The translations under genes were made by a program, and so were the position numbers. This document shows positions 33,546 to 56,089 of a stretch of 64,000 bases of DNA, one piece after another. Every line of letters begins with the position of its first letter. Position 1 is the first letter of the stretch. Source of the stretch: Lineus longissimus (Eukaryota > Nemertea > Pilidiophora > Heteronemertea > Lineidae); contig NC_088325.1 in NCBI RefSeq assembly GCF_910592395.1, positions 62,001-126,000 of the forward strand, in the 5' to 3' direction. The notes under the pieces are model-generated. The model ran no database searches. It saw nothing but the letters and a program-made list of their open reading frames with translations, and was not told where the DNA came from.

Positions 33546-36500
33546 TCCGGGTTAGGGTAACGATTTATTCCTCAGCAATCTGCCTTCTCTGCATTCTACT
33601 GTCAATGTAGAATGGGGGATGTATTTATATAAATGCTTGAAATTTTACGAGCTACTCGGCGATCACCTTAAAGCTCAAGGTTGCTGCGTGGCCTAAATGG
33701 CATTTATTCCTTTAGCAAGTCGCTCGAGTCATTGGAAGCGATATTCAGTCACTAGTGTGCATGATTACCAACCATGTTCGGTGTCGCTTAGAGCTAACAG
33801 TCACCATCTCACATTTCCAATACAGAAAGATTCTTTTGAACGCCTCCTAGTACTGCATCAAATACCTAAAATAGCCTTCTTCACATAGCATCTCCAGGGA
33901 CAATGAGAAATATTGAAAGTCTTCTCATCGCCGTGAAACAGCGTGACTCGATGAACAATAAAGGTTCTGATTGGCCCATACCCTCTTAGCACAGTGAGTT
34001 TCACTTTGACACTCAATATGGTACAGGGAGATATGGCATGTCACGGGGGCCGATAGATGCTTGGGAGATTTGATATAGAGTGGTTTGACCTTTACGTGAG
34101 ACCCACCCTGTCACCCTTTATACACTGGGTTACATGTTGTACGAGTACGGGTGCCAATCACTCGTTAGGCTACCATTGCATCACAAACGGGACCACAGAG
34201 AACATGTCGAGAGCCGTTTCAGGGAAATAATGGTATCGCAATAATCAATGTTGATATATTCCGCTAACTGCTACATTAAACAAACCCATTCTCTGTGAAG
34301 TTAAAGTGAGAAGTTTTAGAGATAACGACGTACATGTAGTTCCCGCCCGTCGAAAAACAATGAAAAACACCCTGATCAGTTCTCGTGCCGATTATGTCGA
34401 CTGTTAAGCAACAAAGAAACGCTCAACTCCCCACGCCGCCATGTAAGGTGTCCTCTTAAGCCTCCATCATTACCGGCCAACTTGGGAACCGTTTTTTCTC
34501 AATCGCCGGTGTTCTTTTAGACGGTGGAATGAGTTCTTTTAACACGTCACACTAAACCAGTTTCCCAGGGAGACATCACGCCATGATCACACACCACGTG
34601 CCAAGGCTTCATCCGAAAGCTCGCTAGTCAAAGAAATGATGTTGATTGGCTTTCAGTGGATGGTGATTTCTTTATGTTCATTGGTCCATGCTAGTCTCAG
34701 CAGCCTTGGTCACACGATATCAAAGTTTGTTACTAGAAATTACGCTGAGTCTCGTTTTGATCGTAGCGATCCTCAGACCGTAGTGGCTAAGTTAAATTTG
34801 ATGGCAAAATTTCATTATCGTGGTTGGTAAATGTATCAATTTGCCTTAAAAATACACATGCTTGTCTTTGAGAGGATATTAGGACACAAACAAATCATAC
34901 AAAAGGCTCGTTCACTTTGAGACGCATGATCGAGGCCATGCATTTCCTATTGTTATGCCATTATTATACCACTCGAACACTGTAGTACCTAAGAGGGATT
35001 TGTTTCTATTCTAGAGACCTTGCTGTCGGCCCTTGCTTGCCTAATCAACACCCCTGGGGTAGACCCCAAATATAAGATAGCATTTTCGGTCTCCCGAGCT
35101 GTCATGACAGACGACCAAGAACCGTCACCGAGTTAACAATTCCTTATTCAACACCAAGCAGTGAACTGATCATCGAAATCTCCTGCCTTCCAACCATTCC
35201 TAGTGCATGTAGTGAGTAGTAAGAGACTAAAGGACAGAACTGGCAGCTCATCTGGTTCTGCTTGTTCCATCCAGTCAGGTGTCAGACCAGTGCGGCAGCT
35301 GTCAGAGGTTCAATCGAACTAAATTCAAACCTTTCAAATTTGCACGTGAACTGCTGCAGCTTCGAGCGAATCATCTCGATGTCATTAAACCCCATTACAT
35401 TACAGTTCTAACTGATTCATGCATAATAGAGTCGAGAGAAAACCATTACCGGCAACTAGCATTGATTGAAGGCAGATCGAGATTCCACTCCAGTCAAGAA
35501 AAAACCTTGTATAAAATCGGAATATTATCCGCAGTGAAATCGACACTGCAATATTCTGAGTAGATTTGAGTTTGTTTTTTTCTATTTTAGCACATTTGCA
35601 AATTAGCCAGCAAACTTGAAGTCTCCTTGTTGAAAGCGATACGTATTTCTAAAAGTCGTTTATACCGGTTGCTCATCGGGGTCAGCAGTTACTTAGGCGT
35701 CCTGCCGCTACTATTGTACAGACTTCACTGAAGGATATACCGCCTGGGTGAACGCTGCTGGCGTTTGCCTCTAACGCCGATGGCGCCCTTGGAGCAAGAT
35801 GTCTAAGGACGCGGTGGTACCAAATTAGAGCAGAGATGCCTGTCGATACAGACATCGCGGTCCGACTAAAGGAAGGTTGTCGACTGCAGAAGATTGCATA
35901 TTCTGATTGTGACACCAACATTTCGTCGGCCTTTCGGATGGCGGCATTTGGTGTCCATGTGATACCAATATGGTGGCTAGGGTTACCCTTTTGCCTTATC
36001 ACATCTGTAGGCATACAGCAGTAGATGCTTATTTATTTCCCATCAACCATCCGATCCTGTTGTCCAACTCATCAGACGGCGATTAAGCCGTGTCATCCCA
36101 TGTAAAATGTATGTAGGCAATCTCGTCGCAACAGCAAAGCAAATGTTGACAATGTCCTGCACAAACAGGCTAATCTCTGGATGAGAATAAACAACATTGC
36201 ATCGTCAGCATTAAAGTCTTGCTCATCCTCAAACGGTAAACATAAGGCGACAGCTAAATGCCTTTCCGAGCATTTGCTTAGCAACCGTTGCGAAAGACCC
36301 AAGCCTTTTTAACCAATCTCGTTGTTGCTAGGGGCACGCCGGTAAGTGATTTTTCGCTGTAAAAGGAGGCGCATTCTAAATCGATGGTTGGATTTTGTTT
36401 TATCCAGAGTGGCGAATAAACATCTCTAAACTGTCTGTTACTTTCAAAAATTTCAACTCAATTAATAGCGAATGCAATTAGATACGAACATCAAATTGCT

Positions 36501-37044
36501 GATAACTCAGTTAATTTATCCTGAGTGACATTTATGAAACATGAGCGGATATGGAATCCAATAACCAAAGGGAAGCGCCCACCAATAACATCTCTCCGAG
36601 CAACTAATCCTATATTCCAGTGTCTGCTAGTTGTAATGTAATAACATCAAAACAGGGTTTCTAACAGAATCTAATGTTTCAAACAGCTCATCAGAGGGAA
36701 CGCCGTTCTTAGCATGAGAACTGTTGTAAAAGTGCTGTTAAACTGACAATATCTTGTGGCGTTTAAAGAAAAGTTTTCGAACACATAGAGTAAGATTTTA
36801 AACCGACGAAGCCGCTGGGATCTAGCTCAGACCAAGGCTCAGACTATCGGTTAATGTGCGCAGTGAAAGGATCGAGGAGACTTTAGCAATGATGTTTACC
36901 GCCGGGAAGTCGGGATGGGAAATGTTGGATTTGGCCCGTATCTCATTCTGCAATGAAACTCTTTTAAACGTTTGCATTGTATCCCATGCCCAGATTCTTG
37001 AAAATCTAACCCCCAAGATGATATTACGGTCAAAGGTTAAAATT
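33546..37044. other. Inside ATPase intron 1, no gene seen
   Basis: Unique sequence with scattered short open frames, none of which I recognise. Confidence 0.45.
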
Positions 37045-37615
37045 CAAACAGTTCTCAATCATTGGCAAGAACCCTGAAGATGGATACGGTTCTCAATCAT
37101 TGGCAAGAACCCTGAAGATGGATACGGTTCTCAATCATTGGCAAGAACCCTGAAGATGGATACGGTTCTCAATCATTGGCAAGAACCCTGAAGATGGATA
37201 CGGTTCTCAATCATTGGCAAGAACCCTGAAGATGGATACGGTTCTCAATCATTGGCAAGAACCCTGAAGATGGATACGGTTCTCAATTATTTGGCAAGAA
37301 CCCTGAAGATGGATACGGTTCTCAATCATTGGCAAGAACCCTGAAGATGGATACGGTTCTCAATTATTTGGCAAGAACCCTGAAGATGGATACGGTTCTC
37401 AATCATTGGCAAGAACCCTGAAGATGGATACGGTTCTCAATTATTTGGCAAGAACCCTGAAGATGGATACGGTTCTCAATCATTGGCAAGAACCCTGAAG
37501 ATGGATACGGTTCTCAATTATTTGGCAAGAACCCTGAAGATGGATACGGTTCTCAATCATTGGCAAGAACCCTGAAGATGGATACGGTTCTGAATCATTG
37601 GCAAGAACTCTGAAG
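37045..37615. repeat. 38-bp minisatellite, about 15 copies
   Basis: The unit is GATACGGTTCTCAATCATTG followed by GCAAGAACCCTGAAGATG. Variant copies have TCAATTATTTGG and are 39 bp, and in the middle of the array these alternate with the 38-bp form. Confidence 0.95.
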
Positions 37616-37895
37616 GTGGTTATGTGTTGTTTTTCTCTTCATAGAGTGTATGTAACAAATCACGATTAAAGTGCATTGCTCACACCAGTTACCGCTCGCA
37701 TGCAGGAAAATCAATCTTTTGATGGGATTGGGGATTTCCGTCAGACATGCTTCTCAAGATTATGGATTCTCTCTCAGATGATCGATAGAATTGTTGCTTT
37801 TTATGATTGGCTGACGGGCTGTGTTTATTGGTTAGTGCATAGGAAGTTTCGAAAGTTTTATGATGGCCAGTTATATTTCAGACAGCATAAACATA
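37616..37895. other. Unique sequence before a tRNA-like element
   Basis: No gene is supported. Confidence 0.4.
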
Positions 37896-37965
37896 GCATG
37901 AGGTCGTAGTGGTACGATTCTCGCTCAGGCTGAGAGGTCCCGGGTTCTACTCCCGGGCAAGCCCT
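37896..37965 (+). mobile_element. tRNA-Pro-like pseudogene or SINE head
   Basis: TCGTAGTGGTACGATTCTCG, then CTCAGGC and TGAGAGGTCCCGGGTTCTAC, then TCCCGGGCAAGCCC. This resembles tRNA-Pro(AGG), with the anticodon AGG in a seven-base loop, an intact T arm and a 3' GCAAGCC acceptor strand. The 5' acceptor strand does not pair with it, and the D arm is short, so it should not be a working tRNA. Confidence 0.55.
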
Positions 37966-38859
37966 TTTGTTGATAAGTTGGCCAAACGTCTGTGCTGCCA
38001 ACTGTTGTATCAATCTTGCACTGTTGGGGGATCTGGGGAGGGAAGTTAATTGCTTGTTCCCAATTCTCCCTACAACTAATATCCCGATCATTCATCAGCG
38101 TTTTTTCAAAAACGGTTTGAATTCATATCGAGCCATTATTTGATATGGGAAGGTACATTTCTTGCACGTCTCCCTGTAGAGACCATGTCACAATCAATCT
38201 GAAGGGCAGTAGCTGATAACTTTCTAATTAAGCTTAGAGTACCCAGCCTATTCGAAGTGGCCGTTACTTTGCAAATTTCATTTCTTTAGAACACAGTCAT
38301 CCCCAGCAGATATACGACATAGGGCCACGGTATATACCTCCGTAGGACATTTGAGTTTGTGGTAATGGCCCATGTATCATGACCATTTTTTCAAGGCACA
38401 CATTTTTGTCCGAGCTACAGCCATATAGAGCCCTTGGCGCTATAAGAATGATGTATCTGTATTGTCTGAAACGTATATTTGCCACCATTGTGGGCGTGAG
38501 CTCCTTGGTAACGTGTCTTGAAAGAGATAATGGCATGATGTGGAGCTTTTTCGAAAAGCAACACTAGAATGTACCAGTAACAGTGACTAATATTACATTT
38601 TAATCCATCACATAAAACGAGATGCAAGAATTCCAAAAATACACGTATTGGGAATAAACGCATTATATGCAGGGAGTGACATCAAGTCTTGATAAAGCGA
38701 CATCCATCAAGCGGATACGAGCCTTCCAACATCATTGCTACCTTTACAGGACCTGCAATGGCAGTTTAATGACGCTAAATAGACCACTGATACAACTTGA
38801 AATTGACATTACCTCGTCTTGATAGTGGCACAGCATTAATGACCGTTTATCAAGGAGAG
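37966..38859. other. Inside ATPase intron 1, no gene seen
   Basis: Unique sequence; overlapping short open frames on both strands near 38300-38660 carry no motif. Confidence 0.45.
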
Positions 38860-38965
38860 ATTGAGTGAATAGAGTCGACTGTTAATAATAATATCCTAGC
38901 AGACGCTCAGCACTCACGCACTTTTTTTCAATCGACGATGAAACAGTCGACTCTATTTGCTCAAT
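38860..38965. mobile_element. 106-bp hairpin/MITE-like element with 24-bp TIRs
   Basis: ATTGAGTGAATAGAGTCGAC plus TGTT at 38860-38883 pairs with its inverted copy at 38942-38965 with two mismatches. The 58-bp centre is unique. No target-site duplication is obvious. Confidence 0.55.
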
Positions 38966-40399
38966 ACATGTACTAACTCAAGCCCAATGTTCAAAGAGAC
39001 AGTTATACTTTAACAACTAATCCATGATGTCAATGCCAGATAGCAAACTGAACTCAAAACGAACGACTAGAACTGAGATTTCACAGGCAGCACCTGTGAA
39101 TTCATGACTCCAGGGTTGTTCTGAGGGCGATATCGTAAGAGTTGGTCTTGAGTATGGGAACCTGAAGGTCCGTGAGGCACCTGGGCTGGGGAGAGAAGAC
39201 TACATTGAACGATGGGCATAAATTAAAATAGGAGTGCGAGAACAAGGTTTTTTTAGCAGGAGGAAAGCGAGAACATTTTGCGCCGTCGTATTCCGATTTG
39301 ACTGGTTAGTGGTGAAGTCCGCTTTTACTTTTGCAAATTAACATATTCGTTTTTCTAGTTCTAAAGTTGTCTGAATTAAAGATGCTTTCCCAATGCTTGA
39401 GGCATTGCCAGGAAAACGTGACGTCATTTTGGCCATTCTTCTTACCGCACGCCCTCCCTCTCCGTAAAACTTCGTGACATGGTGTGAAGTGGGAGGGCGC
39501 ACAATGGGAACAACACTGCCGCGATGTAAATAGTTTCTATTTATAGAATTCAGCGGCAGAGATTTAAGCACGGAAAAAGTAGATTAACTCGGCTAATCTC
39601 AATGGATTTTACCCAGAAATGTTTTCAAGGCGAGAGAAACATCTGATTAAAGTACTGCGCTTATTAGATTTCATGTTCATGCCGAAGATTGGCCTAAAAC
39701 GTGGACGAAAAGGTGCATCATCGAGCGTTGGAGAGGTCACGTGATTGTACGAGAAACCTGAGCGAAAACAATACTGATTCCAGGAGCTGGAGTCATAATA
39801 ATAGACCAAAACATCCAATAAAGCAGTAATTATGAAACCCACCAAGCATGACTTCTAAATGGACAAGATCAGATAATGGTAATACGGGTCGAGGTGAATA
39901 TCCATGGCAGGTAAAAATACACCAAATCGAAGTCACTGTACTGTACATATACATGTAGTACATGAATGCATGTAAAAATAGTCAACACATTTGGATTCCA
40001 ACAGTCTTGGAAAAAAGGTACTCAAAGTACAAAAAATGTTTTACTTACAAGATCAATTTGACCGGGTCGATAATCCATGATTCCCACGCTCGAACTTAAC
40101 ACTAATTAGAACCAATTTCGCCATTTGATAACTAAGATGAAACTTGATTAGCAGGAGAGACAAGACTGCTCATCTTGCTCCCTGTCCTCCATGACCCTGC
40201 CGACAGGAAGGGAAGTCGCTAATAGGCATATGCATATAAAGCACAGGGAGTGGAACATGTATAGTCATAAACCAAAACAATTTTTGAGGGAATATTTGAA
40301 TCTCAGAAATGGCCTCCATAGTAATGTAGAAGGAAACCGGATACTCCGTATGCAACTTACGGTGTCGAATGGAGTAGCCCTCTGTATAACATGAGTGTA
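38966..40399. other. Inside ATPase intron 1, no gene seen
   Basis: Unique sequence with no supported exon. An alternating TACATGTA-rich stretch lies near 39945-39975. Confidence 0.45.
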
Positions 40400-40478
40400 C
40401 CGGGACAAACCACAAATCGAACCAGGGACCTCGGAATTGACAGCGCTGATGTTACCACTGCGCCAGTCAGACAGCCCA
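40400..40478 (-). mobile_element. tRNA-derived SINE head (minus strand)
   Basis: On the minus strand, TGGCGCAGTGGTAA (A box, plus 40452-40465) is followed by CTGGTTCGATTTG (B box, around plus 40415-40425). The acceptor ends do not pair. Confidence 0.55.
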
Positions 40479-40929
40479 TGGATCTGTGATGGGCATTCTC
40501 CATCATAGATGGATGGAAACATTGGCCTGTGTATACGCGATCGTCCATGTTGTAAGCACGGGTGGGTCACTCTCTGATACCAACGCTAGACAGGGAAGTA
40601 GATCACTTAATAAAGGTCATTTGCCGCCTGTTTATTCGTCTATCACTTCACCTGATGAATTACATCCCCAGACAATCCCCGAGTTAGCGGCGATCACTAC
40701 AGATCGTAGCAAGATAAGACCCAATTTGAGATAGTTGCCATGGAAACAGGAACATTTTGGGTGAAATGCTTAATAGATCGATTTGATATATCAGCCAATT
40801 TCAAACAATCGGGATGGATGGATCTGTAACGGTGTCGGGTCTGGTGACGAGGAACGTGTAGGGAGTGAGCCAAGTGTGTGTGATGACTGTGTCCTGTAGT
40901 TATTGCTGATGTCAGAAACGGTAGTTGAT

Positions 40930-41429
40930 AAAACTTGGAATCGGTGAAACCATGTAACCTGTGCTAAACCATGGAATAGTCAGTACTGAACCGTGGAATC
41001 ACTGTGCAAGTACCGTGTGAAATCGGGCGCGTTCCTTCCACAATTTATACTCTTCCAACTGCCAATCTCGTCCCAGCTGACTTAATTGATAGCAATTTGC
41101 CAGTAGTTCCAGAAACCACCTTTTTGTGGAGGATGACGTCATCGAATATCTGGGTTGAGCTGATTTCAATATACAATGTAACTAGGGTCAGTAATGTACA
41201 CTGGTGGCGAGGTATGACTGGGTTGTTCTAAAATATAGATTGTTGAATCGAAAATGCGACTGATTTCTAACCTACCGTCAAATTCCGATCTGATCATGTG
41301 AAAATAAGCTCCAAATATTGATTCGTAACCACCTTGGGTTCCAATGGCATTATTTCATGTTTTTATGCATTTTTAGGACTGATTCCATGGTTTAGCACAG
41401 GTTACATGGTTTCACTGATTCCAAGTTTT
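40930..41429. mobile_element. 500-bp non-autonomous element with 48-bp TIRs
   Basis: AAAACTTGGAATCGGTGAAA and onward to CCATGGAAT (40930-40977) is repeated inverted at 41382-41429 (ATTCCATGG to CCAAGTTTT) with a single mismatch over 48 bp. The internal 400 bp has no transposase; the 75-codon open frame there has no motif. The near-identity of the arms suggests recent insertion. The superfamily cannot be told without the target-site duplication and relatives. Confidence 0.75.
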
Positions 41430-44400
41430 CCCGTAAGTTGGCCCTAAGAAGTGCTACTCTGCACTGCGCTAAACGTCGCTTTCCACATCGCCAAACCTGA
41501 TCATAAAGACAATAAATGAAGACAATGTAACTTTTCAAAATAGATACATGAGAAATTTCTTTGATATATCTACTATGACATCTTTTCTGATATACTTCTA
41601 AATATCATACCATAGAAGAGGAATCATTACAAAAAAATATCAAAATGTCCAAAATGTAAACCATGGGAAGTTTTAAACTTTTTTAAATATATGCTGACCC
41701 GCTCACTTCATCGTGGACCTCGTGGTGGTATCTCACTGCTTCCCAGGGTCTCACTGCTCGAAGGGATTTGGGTCATTGTGCATTAGCGGCCGTCCTAAGA
41801 ATTCGTCGCTCTCGCCCGCGAGTTGCTACAACAGTTAGCCTCCTAACCCCCTTGAGAAATCAATGGGGGAAGTTGAACAGAGGTGCGAGCTTTTCGGGCT
41901 GTAGTAGCATGATTACATTGATGGTAAACTCTTTGTAGTGGGCAAGTATGGTAAGTGTCTGTCGGGAGTATTCAGTTAGTATCTCCCGATGCTGGACACA
42001 CTACCACTTCGGTCGGAACAAGTCTCACGGTTCCGAGTACCGCAGCTGCTTGAAATATACGCGGCCAGCGACTACTAAACTCCATTTGGTCTTGGTGATT
42101 TTGTGCGCTAGGGAATACGGAAAAGCTTTGGGATGCACATCAGGAGAATGGAAATCATTAGGTCTGGAAAGGAGGTGACCACATCCAGACATGGCGGGCA
42201 TACCTACTCTGATAACTCCTGCTTTGTTTCTTAATGTGAACGTGAGATATATATGTGTTGAAAGTCTTTATAAAGGCTTGTTATTATGCTATAGGATTAG
42301 TTGTCTGGTTAAGTAGCACATGAACTGGCGGACAGATTACATCAGTCGTTCCTCTACCATACGAAACATCGGTGAAACCCATAACCGATCTCCGATCTGG
42401 ATGCGATATTATCGATTAATCACCTACTTTGTGTGTCTGATTTGTGTCCAAGATATTGAGCAGTCTGTGTAATGAAAACGAGCCTATGTTTCTGTATGGT
42501 ATTTTATCCTGGAGGGAACGAGATTTCTGTGGCGGACCGTTTATCTAAACCATCTATCCTGTCTGATGCCTGTGCCGTCCTCGTGCCGTTCGAGCATGCG
42601 CAGGTGATGCACGGGGTTTGTTTGGAGATGACAAATCAATTAGAAATAACATCCACAGCGTGGGATGGCCTCTCAATTAATCTGAAATCAGTCGCATATT
42701 GGCTTTGACTCCAGCAAACTACCAAATAAATTTGACAATAAAGAAGCACGGTATCATTTTCGAGCCCTTGATGTTGATAGAGATATACCAACAGCTAGCT
42801 AGTGGATGGATTCTCTAATATATTACCAGAAGGCCATCAATACTGGTGTTGATCTGGTAATGAACTGCTGTTTAGTGAGAGGGATTGATGGCGTTATTGG
42901 TGAGAAGCCCGGGCCTCGAGGGAGTTGACCAATCACAGCCAACGGAGTAATCAGCCAAATCACCACTTTCCAAACAAACTTGCTACTTCCAACTTCTGAT
43001 TGACCAATCGGAAGACACATATCCTGCTCGTTCAGCATGGCTCATGCCTGATTGGCCAGTTCCTGATAGAGCGGAAGTCCCAATTTCTTGCTTGATGAAA
43101 GTGGCCAAGTCCTTTGAAGGTGAACATGTGTTGCTTGACGACTTATTGAATCGAGGAAGTTTTGGATTCAAGGTTTGGGGTGTCAGGTCAGATAGAGATC
43201 AATTAGGAAGTCATCAATTCAGTCTGATTGATCGCTGTTACAAGCTCTAGTAGGCGATCGGCAACCGATCACAGCATCACTTCTGCCAGAATCGGATATT
43301 GAAAAGCCACTATACTTCTCTCGCGAGGAATAGGGAACTGCCGGTTGCCATGGATACATGGTAGTAAAGCGTTATAGTGTCAAGGTCAAAAGGGGCAAAC
43401 AGGACCATTGTACATGGGTGGCGAGATTGTGTGGACTTAGGTTTGGGTTCAGCGAAAAGTACACATCTGCATTGGTCCACTTTGCCCCCAGCTTACATTT
43501 GTTGATATCAATGCGAGACATTTTGAAATATGTTGCTTTCGAAATGATTTCTTCAAAGCGACAAAGCTAAAGGGACAATATAGGCAGCAGCTAGGCAGGC
43601 AAGATAAAGTTATACGAAGGTGCCAATAGGGGTCTCTCGCCTCTCACAGTACGTCGTATTCTAGAGCAACAAACAGCGCACAGGAAAAGCATAAAGAAAG
43701 AAAGACTCTCAATTACAAACAAACAATCTAAAGTTCTGCAACACTGCATGGTCTGAGATGTAGTTTTTTTCAACCAAGGCGGCCGGACTCAAAGAAGAGC
43801 TTCCATGATGATATAGAATGCAACATTTAAGTTGGAAGTTTCGAAAGGCAGTTTCCATGACATCAGTGTCAGATAACAAAATGCTTATTGTATATTACAG
43901 CGTGCAGCTTCTTTGCCATGATTGACGTGAGGTTGACTCGTCAACCCTGACTGATGTCAACTCTGATTCTTCATGCCTGTGTTGAATATTAAAAAAATTT
44001 GAACAGCAAGGAAAAGCAAAATGCTATGAGATGTTATACGAAAACGACAAAGAACAAAACATATACATGCGGAGTTGGCATGGTGACCTCTGTTCACCAG
44101 AAAACTAGCTAACAGTCATGAAAGACCAAACCTGCAGGCTGTACTGATTCAAAGACGCCAAACGGCAAGAAAATGGCAAATTCAAACAGCGTTGCAACGT
44201 TGCAAGGCTTTGAAACGAGTTCCTTGCAAAATCAAAGACTGAGAAGATTATGAACAAAACTTTTTGGGCTACAGGCTATAGTTGGGTATCGATACAAAGC
44301 TCGTATCACTGTGATGGGATTTTTTGGAATCTGTTGACTAGAAAAAGGAAAGTCAACGGGTTGAAGTAGCTTTTGAGAAGAGCTTTCCAACAAAAGTTTA

Positions 44401-45447
44401 ACAACTCGATCCTGGATGTAAACAACAAGGACGATGCTTTTGCTACCAGGCAAGTTTTCGATCAATACACAAAACCATGACATCAAATGTCAATTTTGAT
44501 GATTTAGAAAACTTCATCCTTTGAACTTTACTTTGGCTACGAAGAAGATACTAGTATATGTATTCTTCCTTTTATCCTCAACGGATTCTATCCGCCTTAG
44601 CAGCATCGTTTACTGTAATCATGAATAGGCAAGTTTTACGATGGCGAAGAACAAAATACGATTGTCTGTTGTGACATTTACTCGACAATCGCAAATCGCA
44701 AAATCTTCAAACACCGTCTCGTCAATAAAATACATTAACAAAACTGTCGTATAAGATACATTTACATACTCTTCGTCGTTCATAGCTTCCCGTATGGACT
44801 GCGAAGCCTGCCTATAAAGTCACCAGTTATCTAAGTATTGATCGAGTATGGTGATTTACTAGAAGAGGAGGAAGATGGTTGACATGCATGCATCCCACTG
44901 GTCCGTGCACAATCTCTCGTGTTGTCTCCCGAATGAATCACCAGTCAAATAGGCGGCCTATTACCAGGCTATCGACCGGGTGGTGTGATCTGCTTCACGG
45001 GACCAGGACGAGCTTCGACCTGTAGCAGATCTCTCGAATCTTCCCCCCATGGAATTTGCCAGCACCACACACTGTCTACCATTCAAAACAGCTCTTTAAC
45101 ATTTCTCTTCTCCGAACGTACCGGACAGCTACAAGAAAACTTCATTACTGAACGAGAGCGCTTTAGATATTCATGGCTTATTACATGTACTGTTGTTGCA
45201 TGTATCAAACGAATGAATAATTCCAGCAACTTACATTTTCACACTTTCTTTGGTTTAAGCAAAAACATATAAGGTTTAAGGTTTCTGTAGCCTGTCCAGT
45301 TTGGATGAGCTGGGAGATCTGCTATCAACGACTCGGTATCGGCGAACCATGTCATGCTTGGATGTTGGCACAGGACGGCGGTGCCGCAGGAGCAGGCTGC
45401 ACATGCAAACAAACTGCTTAAATATTGTTCATTGCTTATCATTTTAG
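41430..45447. other. ATPase intron 1, last part, no exon seen
   Basis: Unique sequence. Several short open frames were examined for an alternative first exon of the ATPase and none has both a good start and a phase-0 donor that I could support. Confidence 0.45.
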
Positions 45448-55521
<10,074 letters not shown>

Positions 55522-56089
55522 GAAGTGACATCACCAATATCAAATAAGGACACATTTTTGCCGCTATCATCCTGAGTATGAAAAACGCATAGACATACCG
55601 ATACTAGAGAGACCAAGTAGCTATTGCTTAAGGATACCAAACTGGAGATATTGCTTATCTAACCAAACACAGCAAAGGGCCAGCTAAAATGTGGGCCTAA
55701 TCAAGGTGACAGCCATGGTTTGGGGCAAAATGACAACTCCCCCCTATCGGTGATTTTTGAGACATCCTGTACTGACAATGAGGTAACAATTTCTATTCTA
55801 AAACAATCTGCTTTCAGGGGTTTTGAACCTTTCTGTTTCCATGGCAACCTTGTCTTTTTTTGATAAAGAAAATGGAGAAGCGCAGGAAAATTAAGGCACC
55901 TGTAACCATGGCGACCATAATAACAAAGGTAGAATTTGCATAGCTACAAGTCATTTTTTAGACATCATGCCACTGAATTCAGTCTCATTATGTATAAAAC
56001 GTTGTGTAAATAATGAAAATAGAAAACTCGATAGTAAAGTGGAGATAAAGTATCATATCTGAAGTCAGTGTTTTCATATTCCTAATAAA
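55522..56089 (+). other. ATPase 3' UTR
   Basis: Non-coding sequence between the stop codon and the first good polyadenylation signal. Longer forms reaching later AATAAA-like signals (for example near 58105) are possible. Confidence 0.55.
56084..56089 (+). terminator. Polyadenylation signal, ATPase gene
   Basis: AATAAA in CCTAATAAAAGTG, about 565 bp after the stop. It is followed by a GT-rich stretch (CTGTGGTTCC, TTTGGTTTGT), as expected of a cleavage region. Confidence 0.5.

Noticed and set aside
37896-37965. Functional tRNA-Pro gene
   Set aside because: The 5' acceptor strand does not pair with the 3' GCAAGCC strand and the D arm is short; tRNA-derived repeat or pseudogene is more likely.
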